This document shows, in pieces, positions 1 through 11,600 of a stretch of 64,000 nucleotides of DNA; within the stretch, counting starts at the first letter, position 1, and the number at the start of each line of letters is the position of its first letter. This DNA is from Capitulum mitella. Its lineage: Eukaryota > Arthropoda > Thecostraca > Pollicipedomorpha > Pollicipedidae. The stretch is taken from the NCBI GenBank assembly GCA_030062745.1, contig CP099839.1, forward strand, positions 6,929,115-6,993,114, written 5' to 3'. The translations under genes and the position numbers were made by a program. The notes below the pieces were generated by a model, which saw only the letters and a program-made list of their open reading frames with translations, was not told the origin of the DNA and did no database searches.

Positions 1-189
1 AGCAGAAAAAAATGAGATTGAACTGGCCGGCCGGCCCGGCCCAGTTACGACGCCTTCTGAAGGTTAATAACTTCCAACTTCGGCTACCGAATCACGAAGT
101 TTATGTATCTGCATGGGCAATGCCTTGGTTTCTACTAAGAAAGATAAATTGTACTGTTGTATGATAAATGATAAATGTCCTGTTGTATG

Positions 190-1007
190 GCGAAATGCAG
201 TGGTGGGTACTGATCCGCTAATCTGCTAACCGCTAATTAGCGAAGCTAACTTTTTTGTTCGCGAGCGTTTCCCCAAACTTTGAAAACCGTTAGCGGGCCA
301 GCTATCTTCCGGTAGATTTGGTTTCGCTAGCTTTAAGTCCTCTAGCATTTTTTTCGCCGGTAAAGTCAATAAACTTTAACGGTCAGAAACGTGTGTAAAC
401 CCTAAATTCATACATGTCTGTTCATGTTTGTTGTGAGCGTGTCTGCAACAATCAGTCTGGCACGCTGTTGGCTGACGAAGTGTAAACACAGGATGTGATT
501 GATCGACGCAGCAGCAGACGAGCGGCATTGTGTAATTCTGCAGTTCAGTTCAAGGCCATAGACTGTACCGATACGGACACTTCGAACGGATCCATGACGT
601 CACTGGACCACCAGTCGCCAAGCCAACGGTAAGTGCGTACAAATTGATCATATTCATCGCTCATTACCACCAGGTCCAGACATACCAGAAAAAAACTCCT
701 ATCAACGGAAAGGCCAGTTCATGCATGTTCCAAACATGGTACCTTTAGGACCCAGAAAACTCTAGTCTTTTAAACAAAAGAACGTTATACAAAGCCTTGC
801 GTCTGACAGCGATAGACGGCGTGCAGATAAAACAAAACCGAAGCTAAATTCACATAATAAAAGTTAGTTATTAGTGGTTATTGCGAGCTCCCGCTAAATG
901 TTCAGCGGTTGATCTGTTCAGCGTTATCGAAGTTAGCTTTTAAGTTCACGGATTAGCGATTATCGAAGCTAACTTTCCGATTAGCTGTGCCCAACGCAGG
1001 CGAAATG
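190..1007. mobile_element. Non-autonomous hAT-type transposon with 8-bp target duplications
   Basis: The 8-bp direct repeat GCGAAATG occurs at 190-197 and 1000-1007 and brackets an 802-bp segment (198-999). The segment begins CAGTGGTGGGTAC and, read on the other strand, its right end begins CTGCGTTGGGCAC, so the termini are imperfect inverted repeats (9 of 13). Both subterminal regions carry many GCTAA/TTAGC words (CGAAGCTAAC at about 241 and 964). Eight-bp duplications and CAG-type ends are hallmarks of hAT elements. There is no transposase reading frame, so the element is non-autonomous. It may retain a fossil 5' exon: an ATG at 594 opens 12 codons and runs into a consensus donor (GTAAGT at 629). 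Assignment to hAT rests on the duplication length and ends only. Confidence 0.8.
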
Positions 1008-1140
1008 CGTAAGGGAAAGTAATGATACAGGCAGCAAGGAAGCGAGACCCCTCTCGTCACGTGCCTCACAAGGCGTCTTACTGGGATGTAAAATACGCAG
1101 CCAATACGCTTCTTTTTTCGGAACTTCATGCACTGTTAGT

Positions 1141-1290
1141 ATCTCTATCCTTCTCCCTTTCTCTTTTTTCTCCCTCTCCCTCTCTCTCTCCCATAGCCCT
1201 CCCTCTCCCCCTCTCCCTCTTTCCTCCTCTAACTCTCTCTCTCCTTTCTCTCTAACTCATTTCTCTCTTTCTCCATCTTTCGTTTTCCGC
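1141..1290. repeat. Long pyrimidine tract (CT/CCT-rich)
   Basis: About 150 bases of nearly pure C and T on the plus strand, built from TCTCCC and CTCTCT words. The complement is a GA-rich strand with many GAGAG words, the type of site bound by GAGA factor in insects. An open frame across it (1022-1255) encodes only a Leu/Ser/Pro low-complexity tail and is not a gene. Confidence 0.8.
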
Positions 1291-1904
1291 GTAGTCCACT
1301 GTGTTAATAGCTTGGAGCTCGATAACAGGTTTAAAATTATTTTTGCGCTTTTTGTAATGCAATCATAACATGCGTTTTAGGCATACATGCAATGAAAAAC
1401 GTGTATATATTTGTAATAAAGTTATGCCTTAACAATTAATGTTAACATTAACGCTAAACGTTAACAGTAACCATGTTCGAAAGAATAGCTCTGAAGGATG
1501 TACGTCACCACTTTTTGTACTTTACTCCGCGGCCCTTGAATGGCACTGTCCGTGGACAGCTCCCGCAGGACCATCATTCGAAATGTGCTGGCGTTTGCTG
1601 ACGCAGGCATGCGTTTAAAACGTGCAAAGTTTGGCTTGTGGCTTATAGCCAAGACTCAGCACAGTACTGGAACTGTCTGCAATGTAATGCTATGAAAGGC
1701 TGTTTCGCTATTCTGAAACAGAAAGCCTCATCCAACAGATTTTTCCCTTTATCTCCAGCGCAATGACAGTCAAGCATCAGACGTGATGCAACATGGTCGC
1801 CAGTCCATTACTGGGCTCATCTGTAGGGCTGCATGGAACGTTGGCCAAAAGAGCAGTGCTTGCAGGCTCTGAATCGCTCATGGGCGATTCAGAGTGCGGC
1901 TCTC

Positions 1905-2054
1905 CTCCAGGTCGCCAGCCTCGGCTCCACTGCGTTCCATACCGCTGGACCCGACTCAGTCCTGTTCCAGCTGGCCAGCTCGCACTCGTCTCTGTTCCGG
2001 ATGGCCGACCCCCACTCATGCCGGCTCTCGATCGAGGAACCCGTTCTTGCTCGA
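1905..2054. repeat. 30-bp minisatellite, five diverged units
   Basis: Five consecutive 30-bp units start at 1905, 1935, 1965, 1995 and 2025. The middle units share the start TTCC followed by a GG-C core and a CACTC-type middle (TTCCAGCTGGCCAGCTCGCA, then TTCCGGATGGCCGACCCCCA). Because the period is a multiple of three, several frames stay open and show a 10-residue peptide periodicity. This explains the overlapping open frames on both strands here; none resembles a known protein. Confidence 0.65.
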
Positions 2055-2188
2055 CCACGCGCTCCTGTTATGAACGGCGTCGCCCGATGTCTGGACCGTT
2101 TCGGAAATGCCGAACCTCGACGTTTATGAGTGTATATCGGACAAAACTTCGCCTCAGTCCGGAACCTATGACCTGTCATGACCAAGTA

Positions 2189-2190
2189 GA

Positions 2191-2247
<57 letters not shown>
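2189..2247. repeat. (TA)n microsatellite
   Basis: An almost uninterrupted TA dinucleotide run with one TG interruption near the left end. Open frames through it encode only Ile-Tyr repeats. Confidence 0.97.
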
Positions 2248-2252
<5 letters not shown>

Positions 2253-3499
2253 CGTGAACAAACTCCCCCTTCCAGTTGGTGTTGTAGATCGGTCGGAAAA
2301 ACTGCCTGTAAATTTTGGTCGGGTGAAGAAAATAGTAATGCTTAGACGTATTCCATCATGGACAGTCTTTTCACAAGGAAACTTTGGAGCATGGTGGTTA
2401 AATATGAAACTGAATTTGTTTCCGGACAACTGCGCGTTTTCTGTGTGTTCTTTAGCCTGTGATATTTATAATCAGAGTCAAATTGCACTTCGAACCCAGA
2501 AACCGTTGAAGCAATTCCATCCTGCGTGCCACAAACGGTGGTCCAGCATTTCAAAAAACAAGCGCGCTCCACACAATTTTTGGAATGAAACCGGCTGTGA
2601 AAACGCTCGACGCACATTTCATTTCGAAGTCTATGCACAAAGGACTGGCGGACGCTGCTTGGGCGTCAAATCATGCGAAATTCACACCCATTATCGCCAT
2701 TATGAGGGGGGCGGCGGGGCTTCCAGCAATCAGGACAGCTTCCAGCGTAGGAATCCGTGTGACCGAACCGCTGGATTGCATGTCGAGCAACAGTGCCATT
2801 CGGCAGAGACAGAGCACGGACTCTGCCCTGTCCGTGGCGCGCGTAGTGTGGGTAGTCCTCAACCGGGTTTGGCCGTGGTGTGCGTGGCGAAATTGTCCAT
2901 CCAGGTCGACGTGCGTGCCTCTGTTGTAATTTGCTCAGCGAATTTCCAGGCAAGCCAAAGATCCATGTACTCCATGTACGTGACTGATCGCTGAAGATGC
3001 ATGCAACCATTTCAAACATGTTGGTTTTGGCAGGCATTTCGGATGTGTATCTAGGCCACTACGTGCCTAGGCAAATTACAGCAGAAGCACGTGTTTATGA
3101 GCCGCTGGTACCTTCACACAGGCCGACAGCGGTGAAGCTCTTCCAGCTTACCAAGCCTGGATTTCGAATTTTGCAGCATGCTACCAATCGCATAACAGTG
3201 GTCTGTCTGAAGAACTCTGCCGAATAATTCGCAAGGTACGGCCACACACGACCTCAAGCCCCACATATGTCTCAGAAAGGTCAGCGTGGTCAGCTGATTT
3301 ACGCTGATGACCTGAGCAACAACGCCGTCGTGCATTTTAGTCACCGCACTCAGATTGCGGGCTTGGCGTACAGATACGTAGTTACGCCGGCACCATGGGC
3401 AATGCACATGCATCTGCATCCCCGCAGCGACAATTTATGGGCACACGGCTGTCTCTGAGCCGTGCAAAGCATCATCATGGTGGCCAGCCTGGGCGTATT
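2248..3499. other. No recognised gene; mixed unique sequence left of abd-A exon 1
   Basis: This lies in the presumed first intron of the minus-strand Hox gene. A 246-codon plus-strand frame (2254-2994) starts at the edge of the TA repeat, matches no family I know and is overlapped by equally long frames on the other strand, so I do not call it. I looked on the minus strand for homeodomain helix 3 (WFQNRR) and did not see it; the homeobox exon is probably outside the window. Confidence 0.5.
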
Positions 3500-3677
3500 T
3501 CCACAGATTAGCCCCACTTAGCGCCGAACGGGGTAGGAGCGGCGGGCGGGACGCATGCAAGGTCGGACGGGCCAGACAAGGGGCGGCGGCGGCCGGCCCG
3601 GCGGCGGCGGCCATGATGGCCGGGCCGCCGCGGAGGGGCACAAAGGACGGGCCGGCCGGGGCGGCGGCAGTGCTCAC

Positions 3678-4053
3678 CTGTCAGTGCGGCGATCCACGGG
3701 TAGTGCGACGCGTCCAGCGCCTGGCGGGCGGCCTGGCCCAGCGCCGAGCTGCCCAGCTCGGCGGCGGCCAGCTGCTGCTGGTACATCTGGGCGGCCAGCG
3801 CGGCGGCGGCCGCCGCCATGCCGGACGAGCCGGCGCCCAGGCCGAACGGGTACGTGGTGAGCGCGCCGGTGAACGGAGACTTTTCGGCGGCCGGCGCGGC
3901 AAATGAGGTGGAAAGCGGCGTGGCCATGGCGGCGAGTGTGGCGGTGTGCGGAAGCAGCGCGGCCGCGGCGATTGTGGCGGACGCCGCGGCGGCCGGCGGC
4001 GAGCGGCGCTCGCGCGCGCCCGGCGCCGTCCAGTCCGTACCGCGCCCACTCAT
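3678..4053 (-). CDS. abd-A: Candidate abdominal-A Hox gene, first coding exon (hexapeptide exon), partial gene
   Basis: Hox transcription factor N-terminal exon, read on the minus strand from the ATG at 4053 to a consensus donor (CAG|GTGAGC, last exon base 3678; phase 1). It gives 125 codons. Seen: a start context of GGAAAAATGAG; an in-frame stop 99 nt upstream (4152-4150) that argues against a longer ORF; two Ala-rich blocks; a run MYQQQLAAAE; and a final SHYPWIAALTG directly before the donor. A YPWM-type hexapeptide followed at once by an intron is the classic Hox layout. In arthropod abd-A this junction reads YPWMTLTG before the homeodomain exon, so the LTG ending fits abd-A better than Ubx (YPWMAIAG). 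The position on the abd-A side of mir-iab-4, on the opposite strand to iab-4, supports this. Odd points: I replaces M in the hexapeptide, and the usual MSSKF/MLPKY-type N-terminus is absent. The homeodomain exon is not in the window, so another homeobox gene remains possible. Confidence 0.62.
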
Positions 4054-4330
4054 TTTTCCACCATTATTGTGTAAATACACGCTTAGCACCGGCTCCGTAC
4101 ACGCGGGAAAACGATTTTGACAATTACAAGTTGAGAAAACGACACAATATCACACTTGTAAACAAGCGAGGCCAATCGGCGGCGCGCGGTGTCACCGGCA
4201 GCCAATCAGCGCCCGGCTCGGCCGGGATAAATTATGATAATGCCGCGGCCCGCAGCTGGTCGATACCCGCGCTCAGCTGGCGCCTACAGGCCCGCCACCA
4301 TGCGGCCGGCGGAGGAGTTACGTAAGCCTT
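4054..4330 (-). promoter_or_regulatory. Promoter / 5' UTR region of the minus-strand Hox exon, paired CCAAT boxes
   Basis: Directly upstream of the abd-A candidate ATG. Two CCAAT pentamers on the plus strand (ATTGG on the gene strand) lie at 4172-4176 and 4202-4206, exactly 30 bp apart, a spacing typical of NF-Y pairs. Further upstream is an AT-rich patch, ATAAATTATGATAAT (4228-4242), inside otherwise GC-rich DNA. The transcription start cannot be fixed from sequence alone. Confidence 0.45.
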
Positions 4331-6235
4331 CACCTCACCGTCTTGGGACGCCAAGTCGGATTGCCCTTGTAAAACACTAAATTCCGACCTTGAGCAAATA
4401 TGACCACTTAACCACAATTTTTTTCTTCACCCCATCGAGCCTGTGCGGTTTGTCGGAGGATCCTAGCTAGTGTTCTCTCGTGGCCGCCCAGGTTCAGTGT
4501 CTTTCTCACGGACTCCGATCGGAAACCGCACGAGGCGACGCTTTGGTAGGTTCTTCCTCCAATTAGTTCCTAGCACGGAACGCTGAGGTTGATAATTTAT
4601 GCCGCTTCCTGTTGTGGCACGCCATACGTACGTTTATCCTGTCTGCGGCTTTCGTGGCGTGTATTGTTGACCCGTAAGGGCTATCTTGTTCCCCACGCCC
4701 CAAATGGTTTCCATTTCGACATCATCTACTCGTAAACATGTTTGCTCTGTCATTGCCTCATGCATGGAAGTGTTTTGAAGTAAATGGGTGCAAACGTCAT
4801 AGGTACGTTTCATGCGATGCCCTTAGTGGAATGTATTCGAAAGCATGCTGCTCTAAATCGGCATTATATATTCATACCGAAAGACCGCCACGGAACTGGT
4901 ACACTTGAATTCAGTACAAAATGCCTTTCGCGCGAAAGCGAAAATTGCACTGAATACTGGTAAACTATTCCTTAAATCGCAAGCAAGGAAAACAAATGGG
5001 AAGCCGTAAATGATCTAGTACTACCTGACCGCTGACGATGCTGAAATCACAAGGAAAAGATACTTTAATCCCACGCAACCCATTTGGGGCTCATGCCACC
5101 GTAAGTTATTCTTTTTTTCAGACGCGCGGGTTTTATTCGCATGAAAACGTTCTAAAAAGTGCACATGACCTCAGATCCCAGAAGCTCCTTGCGTCACTGC
5201 AATTTGGTCGGCTTGATTCCGCCTTTAGCAAGCCATCATCACTTGGACGTTGGAGTTCAAAACTGAAAATGGTAACCAAGGTAAACGAAAAGTCCAAGAG
5301 TTGAATATGTAGTCAATAGATCATAAATAGTCATATCCTGGGCACAAGACGCCAGATTTTAGACCAAGACGTCAATGAAATATGCTGTGTTTGCAAAATG
5401 CAAATTATGGGATCACCCGCCAGTAAGTTCTGGATCCGCATCTCAACCCAGGCTGGAAGTGATGCGATACCATCACACCTGGTCTGCTCACCTGGTACGA
5501 ATCAAACATTCACAACTGACCTTCGCTTTGGCTGGATGCCTGATTCATACTCTCGTTAACTGCCGAGCCAGACTGCGTGCAACAACCTCGATTATTTGCA
5601 ACACAAGATATCTGGTAAATGCATCTTTTCGGTGTTGCTTGTACCCTACGACGGGGAATTTCGTGGAGATTTGAACGTTTGTCTAAAAGCACCATTACAT
5701 TCGTCTGTTTATGATCTGAATCAATGTTAATACCTGTGATATGTTGTCACGGGCGCCGCCATGGATTTCTGAGTTCATGCGGTGCACACCGCAGGATTCA
5801 GACCTAACTTATCCCCGAACCCAGATTTCTTCTGGAAATTCGACGACGACGACGTTGTAACACCATTTAAGAGGAAATGATTAAAGAGATGTATTTTGTT
5901 TTACTCACTGAATGGAAAGAGGGATTGCGGGTACGAAATATTCTTTGTTCCACACGTTTCAAAGAATGGCCAGTGCATGCACCCCTTGTCACCCCGCGGC
6001 GGGGTCCGTGGTTATCGTACGCTCATATGTTTAAATTCACTTCTCGCGAGAAAATAGCGTTTGCCGTGTATGACCGTTACAGCGCGTTACCAGGTCTCAT
6101 AAGCGTACAATTCGGGAAAGTGGTAGATCCCCAAAGCAAGCGCAATGCACTGTTTCCATTCACACTTCCTAATAAGACATAACTTGAACTTTGGCATATC
6201 CTAAGCACTCACTATCGTTACGCTTCTGTACACCT
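4331..6235. other. Upstream flank of abd-A candidate, no gene seen
   Basis: Mixed-composition DNA with only short chance frames. I saw no repeat structure, microRNA hairpin or conserved protein motif. Confidence 0.5.
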
Positions 6236-6520
6236 ACTAAACGCACAGGGCACCTTCCACTTTTACCCCGGACGGCGGCGGCGGTGGCGCGCGGTCCGCG
6301 CGGCGGCCATGTTGTGTCGGGGCCGAAAATGCCGACTCGGCCGCCGGCCGCCGCGGCCAGCGGCCGGATCCGCCGCTCCTGCCGGGCCAGACGCCTAATT
6401 TGCGGCCGAATAACGTGCAACCGATTCCATCGGATAGAATATTTATGCTGCCGTCGTCATTAGCGCGCTCAATTTGGGCTCGTTCGCGCCGACCAACCAG
6501 TGTTCGGAATGTAGGCTCCT
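6236..6520. promoter_or_regulatory. GC-rich island with Pho/YY1-type site, candidate PRE or enhancer
   Basis: A CGG/CCG-rich island with sharp borders against AT-rich flanks. It contains GGCCATGTTG at 6305-6314, a Pho/YY1-type GCCAT motif. The same decamer core recurs in islands at 8361 and 48381. Open frames on both strands here are composition artefacts. Function is inferred from the Hox context. Confidence 0.4.
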
Positions 6521-7299
6521 GCAATGTTGATGATGAAAGGCTTTTGCGGATTCATTAGGCACGAGAAAGCCTGAAATGGGATGCATAAATCATGCAATTC
6601 TCGGTAATTGTCCAATTTTCTACCGGCCTGATTGTAAGCAGCATTTTGTTATTTTGAGTTCACAGAAGACAGCGAAGCTAAACGCTCAATCTTTTCAGTG
6701 TTTGCATGATGGCCACCAAGCAGACAAAATCGTGCTAATGGCTGCCAATAGTAATCATGCCTATAAATTATCGTGGATTGAGTTTCATTTTCTGTGCCAT
6801 TATGAGCTGCAATTTCTGTTGTAAATCCACGCTGAATCAGCACCGGTTGCTCTTAAGACGTTAGTAACATCTCGTTAGCCAAATAACAACCGTATAAGGG
6901 ATGAAGACTGTGCTTCTGGTGCATAGGATTCTAAATGGTGCCGTATTCCAAAGTATGCTTTAAGCCCTCTAAAAATGCTCACAATCTAAGGTGTCAGGGA
7001 TGTGAACATTTTGCGCAAACAGCGACCAGTATGGAATTTAAGAGCTCCAACTGACAACAACAGCATCATCCACCGTCCCGCTAGCATCAAACAATGAAAA
7101 CACCATCTTCAGGTCTGTGTAGCGAATCTCAAGGAGTGATGCATGTTTCGACCGTCCCTTTGTCTCCTGCCGTGGCATTATTCGAACTATAGGCTCGGCG
7201 TTCGTCCTACAAGTTGCGAAGTTTCATAATAATCTAGCGCCCGGTCTCAATTAGACGAAACTACTTACCAACTAAAAGCACTCGCGGGCGGAAAGTTGC

Positions 7300-9020
7300 T
7301 CCATACATCAGCGCCCGGCACATTGTGTGGCGAACTGCTCCATTTTGAAAATTGAACTCCCGGGCGGACGCGGCGCGCCGGCGGATTTTCGTCTCTATTT
7401 TCTTGCCGTCCCCAGCCGGTGCTTCGGCCGGCGAGCCGACGCAGTCTCGCCGCCCGGCATCTCGCGGGATTAGGAAATTGTCCGCCGCCGCGGGCGATAT
7501 TGCAGCGTCCGACTGGGGATTGAGCCCGCCGGCGCCGGCAGAATTAGGCAGCGCACCCGGCGCCGCTATATTCCAGTCATGTAAAATCGGAGGCCAGCGG
7601 CGGCGCCATCTTGACGCGGCGGCACGGCGGCCGGTCAGGCATCTGCCGCCGAAATTTTATGCATCTGGCTCGGGTTTAATTAGTGTGTTTTGGCGGGCGG
7701 CTTTGTGCCGTGCCGCGGCCGCCGTAAATCGTTCCCGCTCGACGTGACGTGACGTGACGTGACGGCGCCCAGGAACGAGACGCGGCTCTGATCGGCGCGC
7801 AGCGCGACGAACGACCGCCGCAAAAACGGCGGCCGGAAGTCGCGTCTGGCCGGCCGCGGCCGGCGCCGGTCGCCCGGCACGTCCGACCATCACGCCGCGC
7901 CGTCCGGCGGCGGCGGTCGGGCGTGCGTGCGGCCCGCGCGCCGCCCGAATCCAATCGGCGCGAACGCCGCGCCTGAGCCGCCAGCCGCGCCGGAGACTTT
8001 CATTGTCTCCGGCCGAACGGCCGCACAGTTCAGTGGCTTCGCTTTATCTCGGCGGCCAGGCCGGCGCGGAGCGGGCGGCGGCCACTTTAATCAGGAATTG
8101 TTCAATCAATTTAATGCACGGCTGGATCCGGCGCTTCCGCCGCCAGCGCGGCCGGATATTGAACTTCTGTCGGCCGCCGCCGGGTCGCGCGTGCAGTTCA
8201 GTTCGACCGGCAGCCGCGGACCGGGCCGAATCGCGGCACGGCACGGGCGGCACGGCCGCCGCCGGCACGAGCGGGGGCCGCGCCCGCCGAACGTGTCGGA
8301 CGCCGCCGAGACGAGCAACACGGAGGCGGACGGCCGAACGCGGCCTTGGAGCGGCCGGCGGCCATGTTGGAGCGGCGGCCGGCGCGCGGCCGGCCTTTTT
8401 GCAGCGCTCTATTAGCGGACGCGACCGGCGGCCGGCGCCCGGACACAGACCGGTCATTACCAGCTGGAGATAAGGCCTGACGGACGCGGCGCGGCCGTCG
8501 GCGCCGGCGGCCGGCCGCCGCACATAAGTCGGCGGTGTCGACACACGCCGCCGCTGCAGCCTCTGATAAAATGGCAGCCGCGCCGTTTGAAGATGCTCGG
8601 CCAGATTCTAAATATTAAATGAGCGCGCCGCGTCATAAAGAAGCGAAAGACATGCCCGGGACGGGCCACGGCGCCGAGCGCGGGACAGTTTACTGCGCGA
8701 CGCTCTCTGCTCGGCGGCGGCCATCGCCCGCGCCGCGCCGGCCCCGTCGCCACGCAGCCGGCCCCCGCTGGCCGCGCCGGCCCAGCGGAGACACGGCCAC
8801 GTATCAGCATAATCATCGGCGTATATCAGAACAGCCCTGAAATATGCACATGTCTATATAGAGGTAATGGGCGGCGGACCGTGCCGGCAGTGGTGAGCCG
8901 CCCGGGTGGCGGCCCGCTCCGCCCCACGTGCCCGCCCCGCGCGCAGAGGTCACCGGCGAGTGTTGACCCCTCAGGAATGACCTCCACGGGCCGCGTGCTC
9001 CGCCGCTGATTACCGAATAA
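7300..9020. promoter_or_regulatory. Large GC-rich island with multiple Pho/YY1-type sites, candidate PRE
   Basis: The longest island in the window, about 1.7 kb, very rich in CG and CGGCCG words. AT-rich homeodomain-like words are embedded in it (TTTAATTAGTG near 7675, TCAATCAATTTAATG near 8103). GCCAT cores occur at 7605-7609 (GCCATCTTG), 8361-8365 (GCCATGTTGG) and, inverted, 8571-8575 (AAATGGCAGC). A direct GTGAC repeat (GACGTGACGTGACGTGACGTG) covers 7741-7761. Many overlapping GC-rich frames exist on both strands and none shows a protein motif. Confidence 0.45.
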
Positions 9021-10239
9021 CTGTGATACATACTTTACGAGTGTTTTTGTGGAAACGGAATAATGAAGACATCGACCACACCGGGGGTACGGTATTAGGT
9101 GTTTTCTCCGATTGTGTGCCTGATAAAAAACGGTCAAATCAGGCCTGGCTGGACTCCTCCCATGGTCGAGACAGTAAACAACTTTTTGCCTCCGGTACAT
9201 GTCGAGTAAATCTTGTCTCGGCCCTTGCACGCGGCAGGTTTCGTGTCCGGGCGGCGTATCTCAAAAACAAGGCCAAACGGAACTTTCAAGCCAGATGATT
9301 TATTCGCTGGCAGTTGCAACTGAGTAAATAATTCACGTGAGCAGCTGGGGCCGGCGTCTGTGACTGGCAATCGTTAAAATGAACGATTTTGGCCAGTCTT
9401 CAGGTATCGGGTCGGCCAACAGCACCGTGAGCTAGCGCCACCAACGGCGAGTTCACCAACTTGTGGAGTCCGTCGGCAGGCTGACCGAGGCTAGAAATGC
9501 TGACCGAGCGGCGCTTTGAATGGTCGGAAAATTACCACTCCGTCGTGATTGCTTGCCCTGTTAGCATGCGCTCTGCACGCGGAATCGCGAATGCTTCAAA
9601 TCATGCTGAAATAATGGCCTGCAAATACATGATCCTCACCTGTTTCCATGACGAAGAGGCATATTATACACGGTTGAGTACATGCGCTAATTGAGCTTTT
9701 CTTACCAGGCGTGCTTTAGTTGTGAAAATAAGTTTTCTTAAAGCGCACTTAAGGCTGCTTTCAGTGAACGAAAAATGGTCTGATAACAGGGAAGAAAATC
9801 TGAGGTACCAAACATGTTCATTGAACAGCTGCGCCATATTTCGAGGAATTAAAGCGGAATCCATGCAACAGAACACATCATTACTGATCATGTTGTTTTG
9901 ATGATTCTAGCAGCTGGTAGGTCACATTTAAACTGTTCCGCCCGACTTTATCTTTACCAACAAGACAACAGTCTCAATGTGACTATGATTCTTGAAGAAA
10001 ACGAAGCGCATATTTCTCAATGAAAGATAAGTCTTTCCGGATGCAGATAAGCCATGCTCGTTACTTTAATTTATGTAAAAAGCTAACAGCTTATGCGCGT
10101 TCGGATTTCATGCAGCTGAACACACAAGGTATGCGTGACAATGCTGTATTACATGCAAAGGAAAATGAGAGGCGAGCTCACCTCAAGTCTTCACTAACCC
10201 TTAGCTGTCGACGCATTCGGTCGGCCTGCACTGGTCTGT
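9021..10239. other. Spacer between islands, no gene seen
   Basis: AT-richer DNA with only short frames. No repeat or motif recognised. Confidence 0.5.
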
Positions 10240-11400
10240 ACTAATTGGATTAGCCCCTCGAGCTTTATGTTCCGTTCCCACGGAGATCAGAAGACGCCTT
10301 TCAAGCCTGATGTACGGTCTGCGGTCGCCTGTCGTTTTCCCGGTACTGTTTACCGCATGAGAACTGGGCTGGCTGGCCTGGCGGCTCTCCGGCCGCCGGC
10401 CTGCCCTTCGGTAGGCGGAAAATAAACACATAAAATTCGGGACGCGCCGTTTGTAAACATGAACGCCGGCCTCCTGCGCTATCTTTGCGCGCCGCACATG
10501 TCTGATGTCAGCGCCACGCGGCGCGGCTCCGGGAACTGACCCCAATACGGGGCCGGGTCAGGCGGTGAGCTCACCCCGCGAACCCGGCCTCGCCTGCGTG
10601 CCTAATGAAGCCGCGCGGCGGCGATGGCGGCCGGAACTCCGCCGACTGAATTACGCGCGCTTTTTCGGCGGCAGCCGGCGCGCCAATCGTAAAATTCGAC
10701 TCCCAGGCCAGCCGCACGCACGCCGCGGCGCCGGCGGCGGGCGGCGCGAGCGGAGCGCCGGCTTCCGGCACATGGCCGCCGCGGCCCGGCCGGCCGGCCG
10801 CTAATTGCAGCGGGCCGGTCACGCGCCCGCGGGGAGGCGGCGCCGATTCCAGACGCCGGCCGGCCGCGCGCTCATACCTGAAATAGCTGGAGCGGCGCGT
10901 CGGTGGCGTTTTTGTCGGGCACCCGGCGGCGGGCCCGCAGGACGCCGGCTGAGCGCCTTCCGTCGAACGGCCATCGGAGCCCCCGGCGCCGCCATATTCT
11001 CGTTTCATTATGATAAATCATGTTTGCTCGGACGTCGAAATGAAGCCGTAAATCCCGGTCTCCATGCTAATAAGCGCGACGTGCCAATAATGCGCTGGCA
11101 GCCGCGGCGGCGCCGGCGGCCAGCGCACGCCACGCTCCGTCGACGGCGACGGCTCCCGTCGACGCCAGCCGGCGCTCCGGCCCCGCTTTGTCTCCGAGAC
11201 GCCGGGTGGCATTGATTATCGGTTATGCATTACTGGTGGCGCTGAATATTATATGCGGGCGGCGCGACCGCTGACGGGCTGTGGAGACTGGGCGGCTGTG
11301 GAGCTGCGTCACCGCCGGAACTGACAGCGGTGACCGAAGCGACGGAGAGAAAGAGTGGCGACGCACTGCGGGGAAACCACGTCAGGGTGAATCTGAGAAG
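10240..11400. promoter_or_regulatory. GC-rich island with four Pho/YY1-type cores, candidate PRE
   Basis: A CG-rich island with GCCAT/ATGGC cores at 10624-10628, 10772-10776 and 10991-10995 (GCCGCCATATTC), plus TTTATGAT-type AT-rich words at its right side (near 11005 and 11220). Long overlapping open frames on both strands reflect GC content. Confidence 0.42.
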
Positions 11401-11600
11401 AACTTGGTATGGCCATGCTACGGCGTGCGTTTATGAAACAAAGACATATTTTGGGGTGCGCTGTCCTTAGTGAAGGGTAAAAAGGTTAGTAGCTTGTTTC
11501 TGTCAGTTTCGTGTTTAATATACTTAATTAATTATTCAGCTCAAACGCGGTTTGAAAGCGTTTCCAATGAACACATTAGCAAGGAGCATCCTTTAAGAAT

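Noticed and set aside
2254..2994. 246-codon plus-strand frame
   Set aside because: No recognisable motif, starts at the edge of a TA repeat, and comparable frames exist on the minus strand.
1..3677. Homeobox exon of the abd-A candidate
   Set aside because: I looked for a minus-strand homeodomain helix 3 and did not find one; it presumably lies outside the window.
4600..4670. ATG CCG CTT CCT as the start of the SCAR N-terminus (MPLP)
   Set aside because: The frame stops after 23 codons and the following residues do not match the SCAR homology domain.
7604..7613. Second CTCF site (AGATGGCGCC on the minus strand); also AGGTGGCGA at 41816 and AGAGGGCGCC at 29146
   Set aside because: The CA two bases before the AG core is missing or misplaced, so the match is only to the inner core.
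7352..8816. Many long open frames on both strands in GC-rich islands (also at 10505-11215, 13278-14043, 40314-40834, 42243-42717, 52512-53445)
   Set aside because: They overlap each other on opposite strands, are Arg/Ala/Pro/Gly-rich with no domain, and one set runs straight through the microRNA. High GC removes stop codons.
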